A DNA stretch of 38,363 nt from NCBI GenBank assembly GCA_948857205.1, contig CAQPRV010000015.1:1-38363 (forward strand), written 5' to 3'. Source of the DNA: an uncultured Clostridia bacterium (GTDB lineage Bacteria > Bacillota > Clostridia > TANB77 > CAG-508). The position numbers and the translations under genes are program-made. Below the pieces are notes generated by a model. That model ran no database searches and had not been told where the DNA came from. It saw only the letters and a list, made by a program, of their open reading frames with translations. Shown piece after piece: positions 9,301 to 19,684 of the stretch (its first letter is position 1; each line of letters begins with the position of its first letter).

Positions 9301-12300
9301 CTGTATTCTATGCTAAAATAAAGAGCTATGAAATAACAGAAGATGGAAATTTAGATTTTATTTTAGACTATGATAATGTAATTCAATATGAAAATGGCAA
9401 AAAACAAAATAAACTAAAAGTTAGATATGGTAAAGTAAATAATGGAGTTGCTGAAAATAAAAGTATAGAAGCTTTAATAGCAGAAATTGAAGCAAATCCA
9501 GATGGAGACTTTACACTAACACAAGATTATGATGTATCATATTTAAAAACAACAAATAATTCACTTATTACAGGTGAGTTTAGAGGTACATTAAATGGAA
9601 ATGGACACAGAATATATAATTTAAGTAAACCATTATTTGATACATTAGAAAGTGCAACAATTCAAAATATTCAATTAGAAAAAGTAAATTTAATGGAAGC
9701 AACAAGTAGAGGAAGTATAGCAAATATTGCTACAAATACTACTATAAAAAATGTACACATTAAAAACTTAAATATAACAACAAAAGTAAATCAAGTAGGT
9801 GGAATTGTTGGTGATTTAAATTCAGGAAATATTGAAGAATGTAGTATAAGAAATTATAATTTAAATACATCTGGTCATATCAGAGTAGCAGGAATTGCTG
9901 GTGCAATGACAGGAGGAACAATTAAAAACTGTTATGTACAAGGTGAAGTACATTCAACTCAATCTAAAGATGGTAATGGAATAGGTGGTATTTTAGGTCA
10001 CGCATTAGAAAACACACCAGTTACTATTGAAAATTGCATTACAAAAATAAATTATGTATGGAATGGTGGAGGACCTAGACTTAATGGTGCCATAATAGGA
10101 TTAGGAAATGGTACAGTTGCAACTTTAAAAAATAATGTAAGTTTATCAACTGGTACAGGTGTTTATAAGGTACATGGTGGTAATATTAATGCAAATGCTT
10201 CTACTAACAACTATGAGCTAGAAGAATCTGAATTAATATCTAATGCTTCAGGAGAAAGAGTAAAGAAAGTTTCTAAAAATAATATAACAAAAGAATTCTT
10301 TAAAGATAGTGCAAAATTTGATGAAAGTATATGGAATTTAGATAATGTATCTTATGACAATATACCAACATTAAAAGGAAACAAACAACAAGAAGATGAA
10401 ACAGAAAACAATGAAGAAAAAATAGATGCAAATTTATATATTCCAGAATATAATAGAATAAAAGATACACCAGGATTTAATACAAATAAATTAATAGCAT
10501 ATAATAATATACAAAAATTAATGCCATATTATGATGCAAAATATGTAGTATTAGATAGTGTTAGTATATCAAATACAGATACATTAAATACAAAAACTAT
10601 AAAACATATACTACCATTTGCAGACAATAAACTTGTAACATATTTAACATCAAAAGCATATAACGGAATAACAAGTATAAAAGTTGTATTCACTGATTAT
10701 ACTGTAGAACAATATGAAGTAAACTTTGAAAAACTTATGGGAAATATTGCAATATATAAAATACCAGAATTAAATCTAAGTTATGCGTTTGGAAATTATA
10801 TTATAAATGAAGACTCAGAAGTTGTAAAAAAACTAGCTGATTATATAAAATCATTAGATTATAACACAGTATTAGAGCCACTTACTGTAGCAGCAGATAG
10901 CAGATTATATAGAGATAATTATAATAATGTAATTAAAAATATGGCAGAAGAAATGGCACTTCAAATTTTACAAAATGATGAAAGCAGTATACTTATGTTA
11001 AACAATGAGATACTAAACAAAAAAATAGAAAAAGAACTAATTGGAACTGAAAAAATAAATAAAATCATTTATGCATATAATTACTATCAACGTTGGTATG
11101 GATTTGAAATAGGTGGTGCAAAAGTATCAGATATTATACTATTTGAAGGTAAAATGTATTCAAATCCAATGACATTTTATAATGTAGTAAATGAAGTATT
11201 TGTAGGAAATCTAAATCCAGGAAATACAGATAATTTCTATAGCAATTGTCTAAAAAAATATACAGGAAGTTCAACTGTTGGCTATTTCCTAAATTATATA
11301 ATATCTAATATTGGTGGATATGAAGATGTAAATGACTGGTTTACTGAGTATTTTGGTGCTAGAAATATACTAGCTGAAGTTTCAGTAGATCATCTACCTG
11401 AAATAGGGTATCGTGGTTGGTATCAACTTACCAAAAATGCAAGAATGATACTTCCAGTTATTACTTTACCAAATGATTGTGCTTATATGATTTCTGGACC
11501 TGCTCATTTACAATTTGGACCTTCACAATTATATCATAAAGATCCTCAGACTGAAGCTGGAAGAACAGAAGTTAAAAACAAAGTAAATAATCATGTTAAA
11601 CTTGTAAAAAGCCATTTTTCTACTTTAGCAGATTCATTTGACTATAAAAAATGGAATAACTACTGTATTATGGTCTATGATTGTACAAAAATAATTACAG
11701 GTTATAAAAATACTTATTTCCCTGGTACAAATATTGTAATATCAACAGGTCCAGTTTATACACAAGGAAAAGTTGGTCTAGAATATCCATTCTTTAAGAA
11801 TTTTAGTGAAGTTTTAGGACTATGGCAACCAGGTGGTAGCTCAGCTGGTGTAGGTAATACTGCTGGATTCTTATGGTTCCAAGCAAGACCAGGACTTACT
11901 AATTTTGATACTTGGACACACGAATTTGAACACGCTTTATATGATAAAATAATGTTATATCAACGTGGTGCTAGAGTGCAACTTGAAACACTTACAGAAG
12001 GTAATGTTCAACAATATGCTAATTGGAGTGAAAACAATCTTACTCAAGATGTTGGACCATATTACTTTAATACATCTTTCTATTTGAATAAAGAAGGTAA
12101 TGCGACTCAAAATCTAACTCCTGAGAGAATTAATACAAGGGAAAAATTAGAAAATTATTATAAAGGACAACAAAATGCACTAGATTTACTAGATTATATT
12201 GAAGGAAAAGCATTTATTAGATTAACACCAGAACAACAAGCAAAGATTGCTACAAGAATGAATATATCTGCTGGTTGGTCTTCTTGGGGAGGAATCACAG

Positions 12301-14273
12301 CACAACAGGCAACAAATATGAATTTAACATCATTAGAAGCTTTATATGATAATAGAATTATGCTAAGACCAAATAATGCTTGGGGAGTAAGTGTAAGAGG
12401 ATTAGCTGTAATTAATGGAATTGGTAGCAACGATTATGGATTTGAATCTGTATGGGTAAACCGTTGGTTTATAGGACATTTAGATGGTGGATATGCTGAT
12501 GCGTTCTCTACTAAACGTAATTTCTTTGAAATGCTAGGTTATGCAGGAGTTGATGGATATGTTACTTATGGTAGTAGAGCATCTGCTAATGACTTAGATG
12601 CGATTAAGAAAATTACTAAAATGGTAACTGGTACTGAAATGGATTGGAAACAATACAAAATGAGTAGATATGCAACAGTTGAAGAAAATATTAATGATAA
12701 TAAATATATAGATGTTCAATACATGATAGACAGATTTACTGAAGCATTAATAAATGATGCTAATAATGGAGATAGAAATATATCTCAAAGAACAAATCTT
12801 AGAAAGATATATTATCATTACTTAAAGAGTGCTACAAATGACTTTGTGGCTGACCCACTTGGAACAGATGTTGAAGTAACACATATACAAACAGCAGAAG
12901 AATTAGTAGAGAAAATTAATAATAAACCTTATGGCTACTATGTACTAGATAATGACATTGATTTCTCAGAAATGACTACAAATGTAACTCAAACATTTAT
13001 GGGTAGATTAGATGGTAATGGACATAAAATAATTGGTAATAAAATACCTATATTTAATAAAATTAGATATGGATATGTTGGAAACTTAACATTAGAAAAC
13101 ACAGATATTCCAAGAACTAATACTACTTCTGGAGCTTTAGCTAATAAACTAGAATCTAGTACTGCAGAAAAAATAAATGCTACAGGATTAAAAATGTTCT
13201 TTGGTGCTAGAAATGATTTAGCTTTAATTGGTGGAGCTATTAGTAATGTAATTACTAGAGACTGTACTGTAGAACGTTTAGTTACAAAGATTTCAAACAA
13301 AAATGAATTTGTAGAAAAATTAAGTGCTGAACCAGGTGGATTATTTGAATTAACAGGTGATATAGATTTTACTGGACATACAGCTACAACAAGTGCTATT
13401 GTAACAGGAATATTTACAGGTAAAATACAAGGTAATGGATATACAATTTCAAATTTAACAAATTTAAGCTTATTTGAAAACTTTAGAGGAACAGTAGAAA
13501 ACTTAAATATTAGAAACTTTAACAATACAAGTACTGGTAGAGGAAATGGAGACTTTGTTACAGCATTTGCTCAAGAAACTTTTACAGCAACATTTAGAAA
13601 TATGAGATTTGAAAATATTACTTTATCAGGAAGAAATAATGTTGCAGTAGTAACTGGAATGGATGGAAGAGATAATGCAAACTCTGTATTTGAAAATATA
13701 TCTGTTAAAAATGCTAATGTAACAGGAACAGGTGTATATGTATCTACTTTTGCTGGTAGAAAATATGGAGGAAAAATGAAAGACATCTATGTACAAGGAA
13801 CCTTAAATGTAACTAGCACAGAAAATGGTGGATTAGTAGGTTCTATGCAACAGGGAGGAACAATTGAAAATATTATTACAGATGTTGATATTACAAAAAC
13901 AAGTAATTCATATACAAATGTTGCTAATAGTATATTTAATGCTTCATTAATAGGAAATATATATAATACACCAAGCATAAAAAATAGTATTTCCTTTGGA
14001 AATATGACAGGATATACAGACACTAGTGGAAATAACTTAGTTCCATATAAATTTGTAGGAGCATTAGAGGCACAAGTAAAAGCATGTTTAAGTAAATGCT
14101 ATGAAGTAACTGAAGAAATTGGAGCAAGTCGTGTTAATGCTAATACAGTGGGACACTTAGACACCATTTCAAGACAAAACTTAAATAAAGAGTTTTATAA
14201 AAACTTAGGATTTGACGAAACAATTTGGAATTTAGATAATATGAATACAAAGGGATATCCAGAATTAAAATAA
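6303..14273 (+). CDS. Giant secreted M26-type zinc metallopeptidase with N-terminal dockerin
   Basis: The 2656-residue protein has a signal segment (about residues 14-36), then a dockerin at about 42-100 (LNDDGKVNYADVSLLELHLI and MNSDGEITVTDLNLLIKK). Four divergent Ig-like repeat units follow at about 101, 310, 536 and 745, each about 210 residues with a shared 'LK..P' joint. A GLUG-repeat region covers about 1060-1360. The peptidase region (about 1376-2180) carries HEFEH at residues 1873-1877, a HExxH zinc site, with Glu1895 or Glu1899 as candidate third ligand. A second GLUG-type region fills 2183-2656. This matches the IgA1-protease/Zmp family (M26), whose pneumococcal members cleave host IgA1 and mucin-like proteins. 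Unlike those there is no LPXTG motif; the dockerin probably provides attachment. The ribosome site AAAGGAGG is 14 bases upstream. Host-protein targets are inference. Confidence 0.88.
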   Translation: MEQIIKNKILKNTLFIKISICISIFLVMFLGVIYAANYTSKGELNDDGKVNYADVSLLELHLIHSKSLPEEKLKNADMNSDGEITVTDLNLLIKKIEKGLEYEVEIREIEANNYYPNKNEEITLNFDIDVSYNTEVKTITINGEEYEVIRNELNQNLYEVKLNVGNTSGVKEYRIEKLTLINGEEFIINEIVKIDVLKTQPQIENWKLTENIENSELNISFDLVDFDETVKSGTYIITEKKETVESIEATDYVQQGNIAVGNNNINVKVEKDKKYQILIEAQYNLDTDTLEQEVDNSGRLKKEQELILKEDYKFQLSNIETYRGIDDEEEISQEFNLEEHIKVKFDSTNETEYIPESAVINGKTYELTGDNNTYETFIDGFNSTGNQKITIEKVILDNGKEFEVNQETQVRIIKNAPTVARFRSHENSEEKNINMLIFIKDNNKAITNLTAKLLDEENNEITSKNLTEYLRDENLSDSQEEELKNTYYINTNIDLGDAELPSKYKIRLTASYCLLENDEKYTYTNETLLENEGSANPIVNIKEVQVSNKYPEKGDNVTLTYQIETNKKDTEITHIMVNNIKCIATKHIDEEENVTYSVTLNSGEKAGIVDLNTTDIIFEGNTSVSVTNQVKIDVLKEKPTSEAFSQKDDIEKRTVTLTANIVDPDKAFISGKAELVRNSDKEIVATKSFDAEHITFEINNIEIGTQYTLIAKMTYDRDTNEIEEETNQNYVEDEIFRQRPIQLIADYELKIENIKTYNGEKETKYFEKGQEVTVSFDSNNTTEFYPVSAIINGKQYELEKVEQNYKTKIPVVSTFGPKTITIEKLILNNTKEIELTENNETRVGILKLRPTITDFGYSENADNGNIDVSFKVNDTEEAITGGTIKVIDENGVKIKEEELTRSSNGISFEKGANEEFEIVILADYDLDTNQITTGDNEYENQQLLKEGINISTERLIELKDIITINLYSKEDPIAEVSSITEEELSTLDNYLVKVIQKEMPVFYAKIKSYEITEDGNLDFILDYDNVIQYENGKKQNKLKVRYGKVNNGVAENKSIEALIAEIEANPDGDFTLTQDYDVSYLKTTNNSLITGEFRGTLNGNGHRIYNLSKPLFDTLESATIQNIQLEKVNLMEATSRGSIANIATNTTIKNVHIKNLNITTKVNQVGGIVGDLNSGNIEECSIRNYNLNTSGHIRVAGIAGAMTGGTIKNCYVQGEVHSTQSKDGNGIGGILGHALENTPVTIENCITKINYVWNGGGPRLNGAIIGLGNGTVATLKNNVSLSTGTGVYKVHGGNINANASTNNYELEESELISNASGERVKKVSKNNITKEFFKDSAKFDESIWNLDNVSYDNIPTLKGNKQQEDETENNEEKIDANLYIPEYNRIKDTPGFNTNKLIAYNNIQKLMPYYDAKYVVLDSVSISNTDTLNTKTIKHILPFADNKLVTYLTSKAYNGITSIKVVFTDYTVEQYEVNFEKLMGNIAIYKIPELNLSYAFGNYIINEDSEVVKKLADYIKSLDYNTVLEPLTVAADSRLYRDNYNNVIKNMAEEMALQILQNDESSILMLNNEILNKKIEKELIGTEKINKIIYAYNYYQRWYGFEIGGAKVSDIILFEGKMYSNPMTFYNVVNEVFVGNLNPGNTDNFYSNCLKKYTGSSTVGYFLNYIISNIGGYEDVNDWFTEYFGARNILAEVSVDHLPEIGYRGWYQLTKNARMILPVITLPNDCAYMISGPAHLQFGPSQLYHKDPQTEAGRTEVKNKVNNHVKLVKSHFSTLADSFDYKKWNNYCIMVYDCTKIITGYKNTYFPGTNIVISTGPVYTQGKVGLEYPFFKNFSEVLGLWQPGGSSAGVGNTAGFLWFQARPGLTNFDTWTHEFEHALYDKIMLYQRGARVQLETLTEGNVQQYANWSENNLTQDVGPYYFNTSFYLNKEGNATQNLTPERINTREKLENYYKGQQNALDLLDYIEGKAFIRLTPEQQAKIATRMNISAGWSSWGGITAQQATNMNLTSLEALYDNRIMLRPNNAWGVSVRGLAVINGIGSNDYGFESVWVNRWFIGHLDGGYADAFSTKRNFFEMLGYAGVDGYVTYGSRASANDLDAIKKITKMVTGTEMDWKQYKMSRYATVEENINDNKYIDVQYMIDRFTEALINDANNGDRNISQRTNLRKIYYHYLKSATNDFVADPLGTDVEVTHIQTAEELVEKINNKPYGYYVLDNDIDFSEMTTNVTQTFMGRLDGNGHKIIGNKIPIFNKIRYGYVGNLTLENTDIPRTNTTSGALANKLESSTAEKINATGLKMFFGARNDLALIGGAISNVITRDCTVERLVTKISNKNEFVEKLSAEPGGLFELTGDIDFTGHTATTSAIVTGIFTGKIQGNGYTISNLTNLSLFENFRGTVENLNIRNFNNTSTGRGNGDFVTAFAQETFTATFRNMRFENITLSGRNNVAVVTGMDGRDNANSVFENISVKNANVTGTGVYVSTFAGRKYGGKMKDIYVQGTLNVTSTENGGLVGSMQQGGTIENIITDVDITKTSNSYTNVANSIFNASLIGNIYNTPSIKNSISFGNMTGYTDTSGNNLVPYKFVGALEAQVKACLSKCYEVTEEIGASRVNANTVGHLDTISRQNLNKEFYKNLGFDETIWNLDNMNTKGYPELK

Positions 14274-14279
14274 TTTAAT

Positions 14280-14316
14280 AAAAAATAAGAAAAATCTATG
14301 ATTTTTCTTATTTTTT
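14280..14316 (+). terminator. Intrinsic terminator of the cohesin/M26 operon
   Basis: A perfect 17-base stem with a 3-base loop ends in a T-run at 14311-14316. The stretch from here to the next promoter (14317-14507) is A/T-rich with nothing I recognise. Confidence 0.85.
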
Positions 14317-14507
14317 AAATTATAATAATGAAAAAGAAGATAAAAATATATAGTAATAAAAAAATTTATAGAGAATTACAAAAAAAAATTTTAGAATGTT
14401 ATATGCAAATATGTAGTTTTAAAAATAAATCATAAATGGGAAAATTTTAATTAAATTGAAATATAAATTTAACGCTTATATATTAAATTTACATAATTTT
14501 AAAAATG

Positions 14508-14536
14508 TTTACAAAACTGTAAAAATATGCTACAAT
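14508..14536 (+). promoter_or_regulatory. Promoter of the NPCBM/dockerin gene
   Basis: TTTACA at 14508-14513, a 17-base spacer, and TACAAT at 14531-14536 with extended TG. The spacer ends in AAAAATATGC, which also ends the spacer of the 19599 promoter. An AAGGAG ribosome site at about 14563 serves ATG 14576. Confidence 0.7.
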
Positions 14537-14575
14537 AAAATAGATTTAATATAAAAAAGTGAAAAGGAGCATTTT

Positions 14576-17500
14576 ATGGATAATGTTAAAAGAAACAAAA
14601 TAAAAAAAGTATCAATAAGAGTTATTTTATTATTAGTGATTTTAATATGTTCACAATATATACTTACAGGAGTATATATAGGAAAAGAAATAACAGGCTC
14701 AATTAAGAAGCGGAATGCTAGCAACTTATGCTAAAAGTGAAGATGAAGAAAATAGTAGTAAGGAAGAAGTTGACCCAAACGAAGGGCAATACATAAGATT
14801 AACTGATACAGAAAAATTACCAATTAAAAAATCTAATGTAGGTTATTATGGTTCAGTAAAAATAAATCAAGATTATAATGGAAACAAACTTTCAGTTAAG
14901 AGAGAAGGTTCATATTATACGTTTGACTATGGACTGTTTGCACATGCAAATGCAAACATATATTATGATGTAAGAGAATATAGTGAAAAATATCATTATT
15001 TAACAACATATATTGGACTTAATAAAACATCAACATCAGGTAATGGTGTAAAGGTATGGATATATACATCAAATAATGATACATTTTTTGAATCTGGAAG
15101 TCAAAATTGGACACTACAAAATGCAGAAACAGATACTGACAGAGTAATTATGCCAGGACAAGATGCAATATTTGAAAAAGTAGATATAACAGGAGCAAAA
15201 TATATAAGAATACAAGTATATGATAATGGATCTAACGCAGCAGACCATGCAGTATTTATTAATCCAATGATTATTACAGATGAATATCAAGAAGAAGTTA
15301 ATCAATTTCCAGATATATCTGTATATGATCAAAGAATAAAAGATTATGCAAATAAAGATTTATTAGACCCTAACTACGAATTATTAGTATTACAAAGAAA
15401 ATTCATAAGTAGTGTAGGTAACTATGCTTTAAAAAGATTTACAGACGAAGCACCAGAAAATCAAGCAACAATAGATTGGTTGATGAATGATGTAACAAAT
15501 CTACGCTATTATATATTAGGAGGGACTCCTAATGGTGGATACTATAATTCATTAAAAGTACTTACAAGATTATTAAAAGAATATAAAAATGACTTTAATG
15601 AAACAGAAGAGATATCAGAGGCAGGTAAAGCTATATTAACACAAAAATATCCTAATCAGCTTGCAACAAAGGGAGAACTTTATAAGAAAATGGCAATAAC
15701 AATTTCTTTAACACACTCTGCACAAGTTGCACTATGGATGCAACCAAGTGCTAAAGAAAACCAATCAGATGCAGTAGATCGTTATGCAATTTATAAAAAA
15801 ATGTATAATGATGGAAAATTCAAAGCAACTGACAAGGTAAATATTACACCTTGGTTTGAAACATACAATATAGAAGAAATGCGTTATATTATGCAAACTA
15901 TGATTGATGATGAGTCAGTAGTATGGCTTAATGAATATACTCAACAAAAAATAAATGCAGCACCAAATAATGCATGGGGACTTTTAACACCACATTCATA
16001 TATGGCTTATGTATGGCCAGACTATGGAAATTCAATTTACTATGCTGAGGAAAATAAAGAATATTTTAATGAATTATTTGCAGTTGGAGATAAAAAATTA
16101 TACGATTATGGAATAACAAGAGGGACATCAGATTACAAACTATACAAACTATGGATGAACTTTAGAAATAAATTTGGTACAGGAGCAGTTTGTGGAGGTA
16201 TATCAAAAACAGGTCATTGTATTCGTGGTGTACACGCAATACCATCAGCAGTTATTGGTCAACCAGGACATGCAGCAATAATATACTATAATAGAAATGC
16301 TAGTGGGCAAGGATACTGGGGAATAGATAATGATGTATCTGGATGGACACAATCAGAAAAAGGAGAAAGACTACTTATTGGCTGGGGAAATGATAGAAGC
16401 TATGTAAAAGGATACAATGTACCATACATTGCATTAGCACAAGAAGCACTAAACGATTATAATAATTTTGTAAAAGCTGAAGAATTAGTAATGACAGTAG
16501 ATGTATACAAAGATGATAAAACAAAACAAGAACAAATATATAGAGAAGCTATAAAAGCACAATCAATTAACTTAGACGCTTGGGCAGGACTAGTAAAATT
16601 ATATCTTTCAAGTGATAAAACAGAAGAACAATATTATAATCTAGCAAAGGAAATGATGGAAGCTCTTAAATGTTTCCCATTCACACTATATAATTTAGCA
16701 GAGACAATTAAAACTAAATTTACTACAGATGTTTATCAATTTAAATATACAGTACTACTAACACGAATACTAACAGAAGGTAAAGATTATCAAGGAACAG
16801 AAGTATTACAACCAAGTTTAACTAGATTATTAGCATCATCTTTATTAGGAACACTAGATACAAAATTAGCAGACTTCTCTTTTGATGGAGTAGACGCTGG
16901 AAAAATAAAATTAGGAAGTAGATTTGAAGGAAGTACAGTACGTTGGGATTACAGTCTAGATGGTAAAAATACATGGAACGAATTATTTACAGGTGAAAAT
17001 GGAGGAAAGCACGAAGTACAATTATCATCAGAACAAATAGCAAGTATTACATCAAAAAATGATATATATGTACATATTGTAGGTGTAAACTACAATGAAG
17101 AAAACTTATACAAAATAGACATACTAGAATCAGCAGGGCTTCCAAGCACACTATATGCTAACGATAAAGAAAATAGGATGATAGCAGTTGATTTAAGTAC
17201 ACAGTGGCGTTATACAGAAACAGATCCATGGACATCATATAGTCAAGCATCACCAGACTTAACAGGAAACAAAACTGTACAACTAAGACAAGGTGCAACA
17301 GGCACAAGATTAGCAAGTAATGCATCAAATATATATACATTTACAGAAAATAATGATCCTGATACAAGAAAATATATACCAGTTTCACATTTAAGCATAC
17401 ATTCTGTTTCAACAGAAGCTATAAACAATGGTGGTGCAGCTAGAAATGCAATTGATGCAAACTACAATACAAGATACCATTCAGCATGGAATGGTACAGA

Positions 17501-19247
17501 CACAAATCGTTTTATGGTAGTTAAACTAGATAAACCAGTTTATTTATCAGCAGTAGAATTTGTACCAGCAGGTGGTGGTAATGGAAGAATTAATGATGGT
17601 ACAATTTATGGAAGTATGGATGGTGAAAATTGGGAAGTTCTAACTAGCCGTACAGGGATAACATATGCTAATCAAGCAAATACAAATGAATTAGCAGAAA
17701 GATATACACAAAGTTTTGATATATCAGCACCAAAAGAAGTACAATATGTAAAAATAGTCGCAGATAGAACAAATGGAAATTGGTTTGCAGCAAGAGCCTT
17801 TAATTTTTATGAAGATATAACTAAAAATCCAGCTCCAACAGCAAGTATAGCATATAGTACTACTGAAAAAACAAATGAGCCAGTAATAGCAAGACTTACA
17901 AACGCAAGTACAAAAATAACAATAACAAATAATGATGGAAAAGACACATATGTATTTACTGAAAATGGAGAATTTATCTTTGAGTTTGAAGATGAAAAAG
18001 GGAATAAAGGAAAAGCAACTGCAAAAGTAGATTGGATTGACAAAAAAGAGCCAACAGCTGATGTAAAATATAAACTAAGTGATGATAAAAAACTAATGGC
18101 AGTATTAGATAATATTAGTGAAGATGTTTACTTACTAGATAGAAATAATAAAAAGACAAATTATGTAGAGGTTGAAAATGGAAAAGTAGTAAATATATCA
18201 TACTTAGATGAAGAAGGTAATGTATATAAAATTGCTGAATTAGACGAAAATGGGGTTACTAAAAAAATAACCTATTCAAATACAACAGGAAAACTAGACG
18301 AAGTCAAATACTATGTAACATCATTTGAAAATGGAAACGTAACAGAAAGATTAGCTTTTAATAATGAAGGAAATAGTGTATCACTAACTAATGATCAATT
18401 AGAAGAACTTAAGAAATTAGAAGAAATCAGATCTAATCCATTAGAATTTTACCTAGAGAAAAATCAAGAATATGAATTTAGACTTCTTGATGCAGCTAAT
18501 AACATTGCATATAAAAATATTAAAGTGGATTATATAGATAATGATACTAAAATTATAGCAAGTGATATGACTTATAGTACAACAGTATTAACAAATCAAG
18601 ATGTTACTGCTACTATAAACACATATATAGTTGATGAACATGGTAAAAATAGTAGTGTTAAAATCTTAAATAACAATGGAAGTAACAAATATACTTTTAC
18701 AGAAAATGGAGATTTTTCATTTGAATATGCAGAGTATGAAGAAGATAAAGAAAATGAAGAAGAGAATGAAGAAAGTTTAGATAAAGAAGTAAAAAGTCAT
18801 ATAGCAAAAGTAGATTGGATTGACAAAGTAGCTCCAAAAGCGGAAATTAAATATAGCACAAGAGAAAATGCAGAAAAAATAGTAGCGACTTTAGTAAATG
18901 AAAGTGAAGAGATTACAATTATTAATAATGGTAATAGTAGAGAATATACATTTACTGAAAATGGAGAATATATCTTTGAATTCCAAGATAAAGCAGGTAA
19001 TATAGGTAAAGCAATAGCAAAAGTTGACTGGTTAGAAAATGAAGAACCAACACCAACAAGAATTAAAGGAGATACTGATGGTGATGGAGATATTACAATA
19101 AATGACCTTGCACAAATAAAACTACACTTAATAGAAACTAGGTTATTAGATGGAATTGATAAAATAGCAGCAGATATAGATGAGGATGGAAAAGTTACAA
19201 TTAATGATTTAGCACAAATCAAGCGTATTATATTAGAAATTAAATAA
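14576..19247 (+). CDS. Secreted NPCBM / transglutaminase-like / F5-8C / dockerin protein, needs a +1 frameshift
   Basis: Translation should start at ATG 14576, 8 bases after AAGGAG. That frame encodes a signal peptide (charged KRNKIKK then a hydrophobic core, residues 13-36) and runs into TAA at 14732. The main open frame begins one base later and runs to 19247. Skipping the C of the in-frame CGG at 14711 joins them into 1556 residues and puts ATYA before the mature part. Numbering from main-frame ATG 14715: an NPCBM-type carbohydrate module at about 24-190; a transglutaminase-like region with Cys493 (VCGGIS), His519 (QPGHAAII) and Asp538 as a possible triad; an F5/8 type C (discoidin) domain at about 889-1036; several Ig-like repeats to about 1450; and a dockerin at 1452-1510. 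The later ATG at 14715 has no ribosome site or export signal. Likely surface glycoprotein binding and processing; the catalytic role is inferred. Confidence 0.82.
14711..14713 (+). other. CGG recoding site 1 (+1 frameshift)
   Basis: In the signal-peptide frame this is codon 46, AAG-CGG-AAT. Skipping the C gives AAG-(C)-GGA-ATG and enters the long main frame. The shift must occur between 14694 and 14731, because each frame is closed by a stop outside that range; CGG is the only rare codon there. Confidence 0.6.
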
Positions 19248-19257
19248 CAATATTTTT

Positions 19258-19306
19258 ATAACCATATTTTAAGATATTCAATATATCAAAATATGGTTAT
19301 TTTATA
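19258..19306 (+). terminator. Terminator after the NPCBM/dockerin gene
   Basis: A perfect 13-base pair of arms (19258-19270 and 19288-19300) with an inner GATAT/ATATC pairing, then a T-rich run. From 19307 to 19598 I see no gene, RNA motif or repeat. Confidence 0.7.
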
Positions 19307-19598
19307 TTAATATATTATAATATTAAACTCTTCTTTTGTTACATTAGAAAAGAAAGCATAACAAACAAATCGCATAAGCTATTAAGTAGACACACAACAG
19401 AATACACAGACGAAGAAATATTCTGAAATAAAAGGAAAACATCAAACAAACACAACAAAGAATACCATACACTGAAGCAAATAGATGCAAAATATTATGG
19501 ATATAAAACAAAATGAATATATTAAAAGAATAATATATTAATTTATTGCACATCCTTTACAATTATAGAAGAGTATAAACAAAAAAACTGGTAAATTA

Positions 19599-19627
19599 TT
19601 GACCAATTTACAAAAATATGCTATACT
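19599..19627 (+). promoter_or_regulatory. Promoter of the transglutaminase/cohesin/dockerin gene
   Basis: TTGACC at 19599-19604, a 17-base spacer and TATACT at 19622-19627 with extended TG. The start codon is 58 bases downstream with AAGGAGAGGAG before it. Confidence 0.75.
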
Positions 19628-19684
19628 ACATGCGTTATGTAAATGTTTTATCTAATTAAAAGAAAAGGAGAGGAGAATTAATTT

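Noticed and set aside
12989..13525. A 178-codon open frame on the minus strand within the M26 gene.
   Set aside because: It has no ribosome site and its composition is that expected from the complement of a long A-rich gene.
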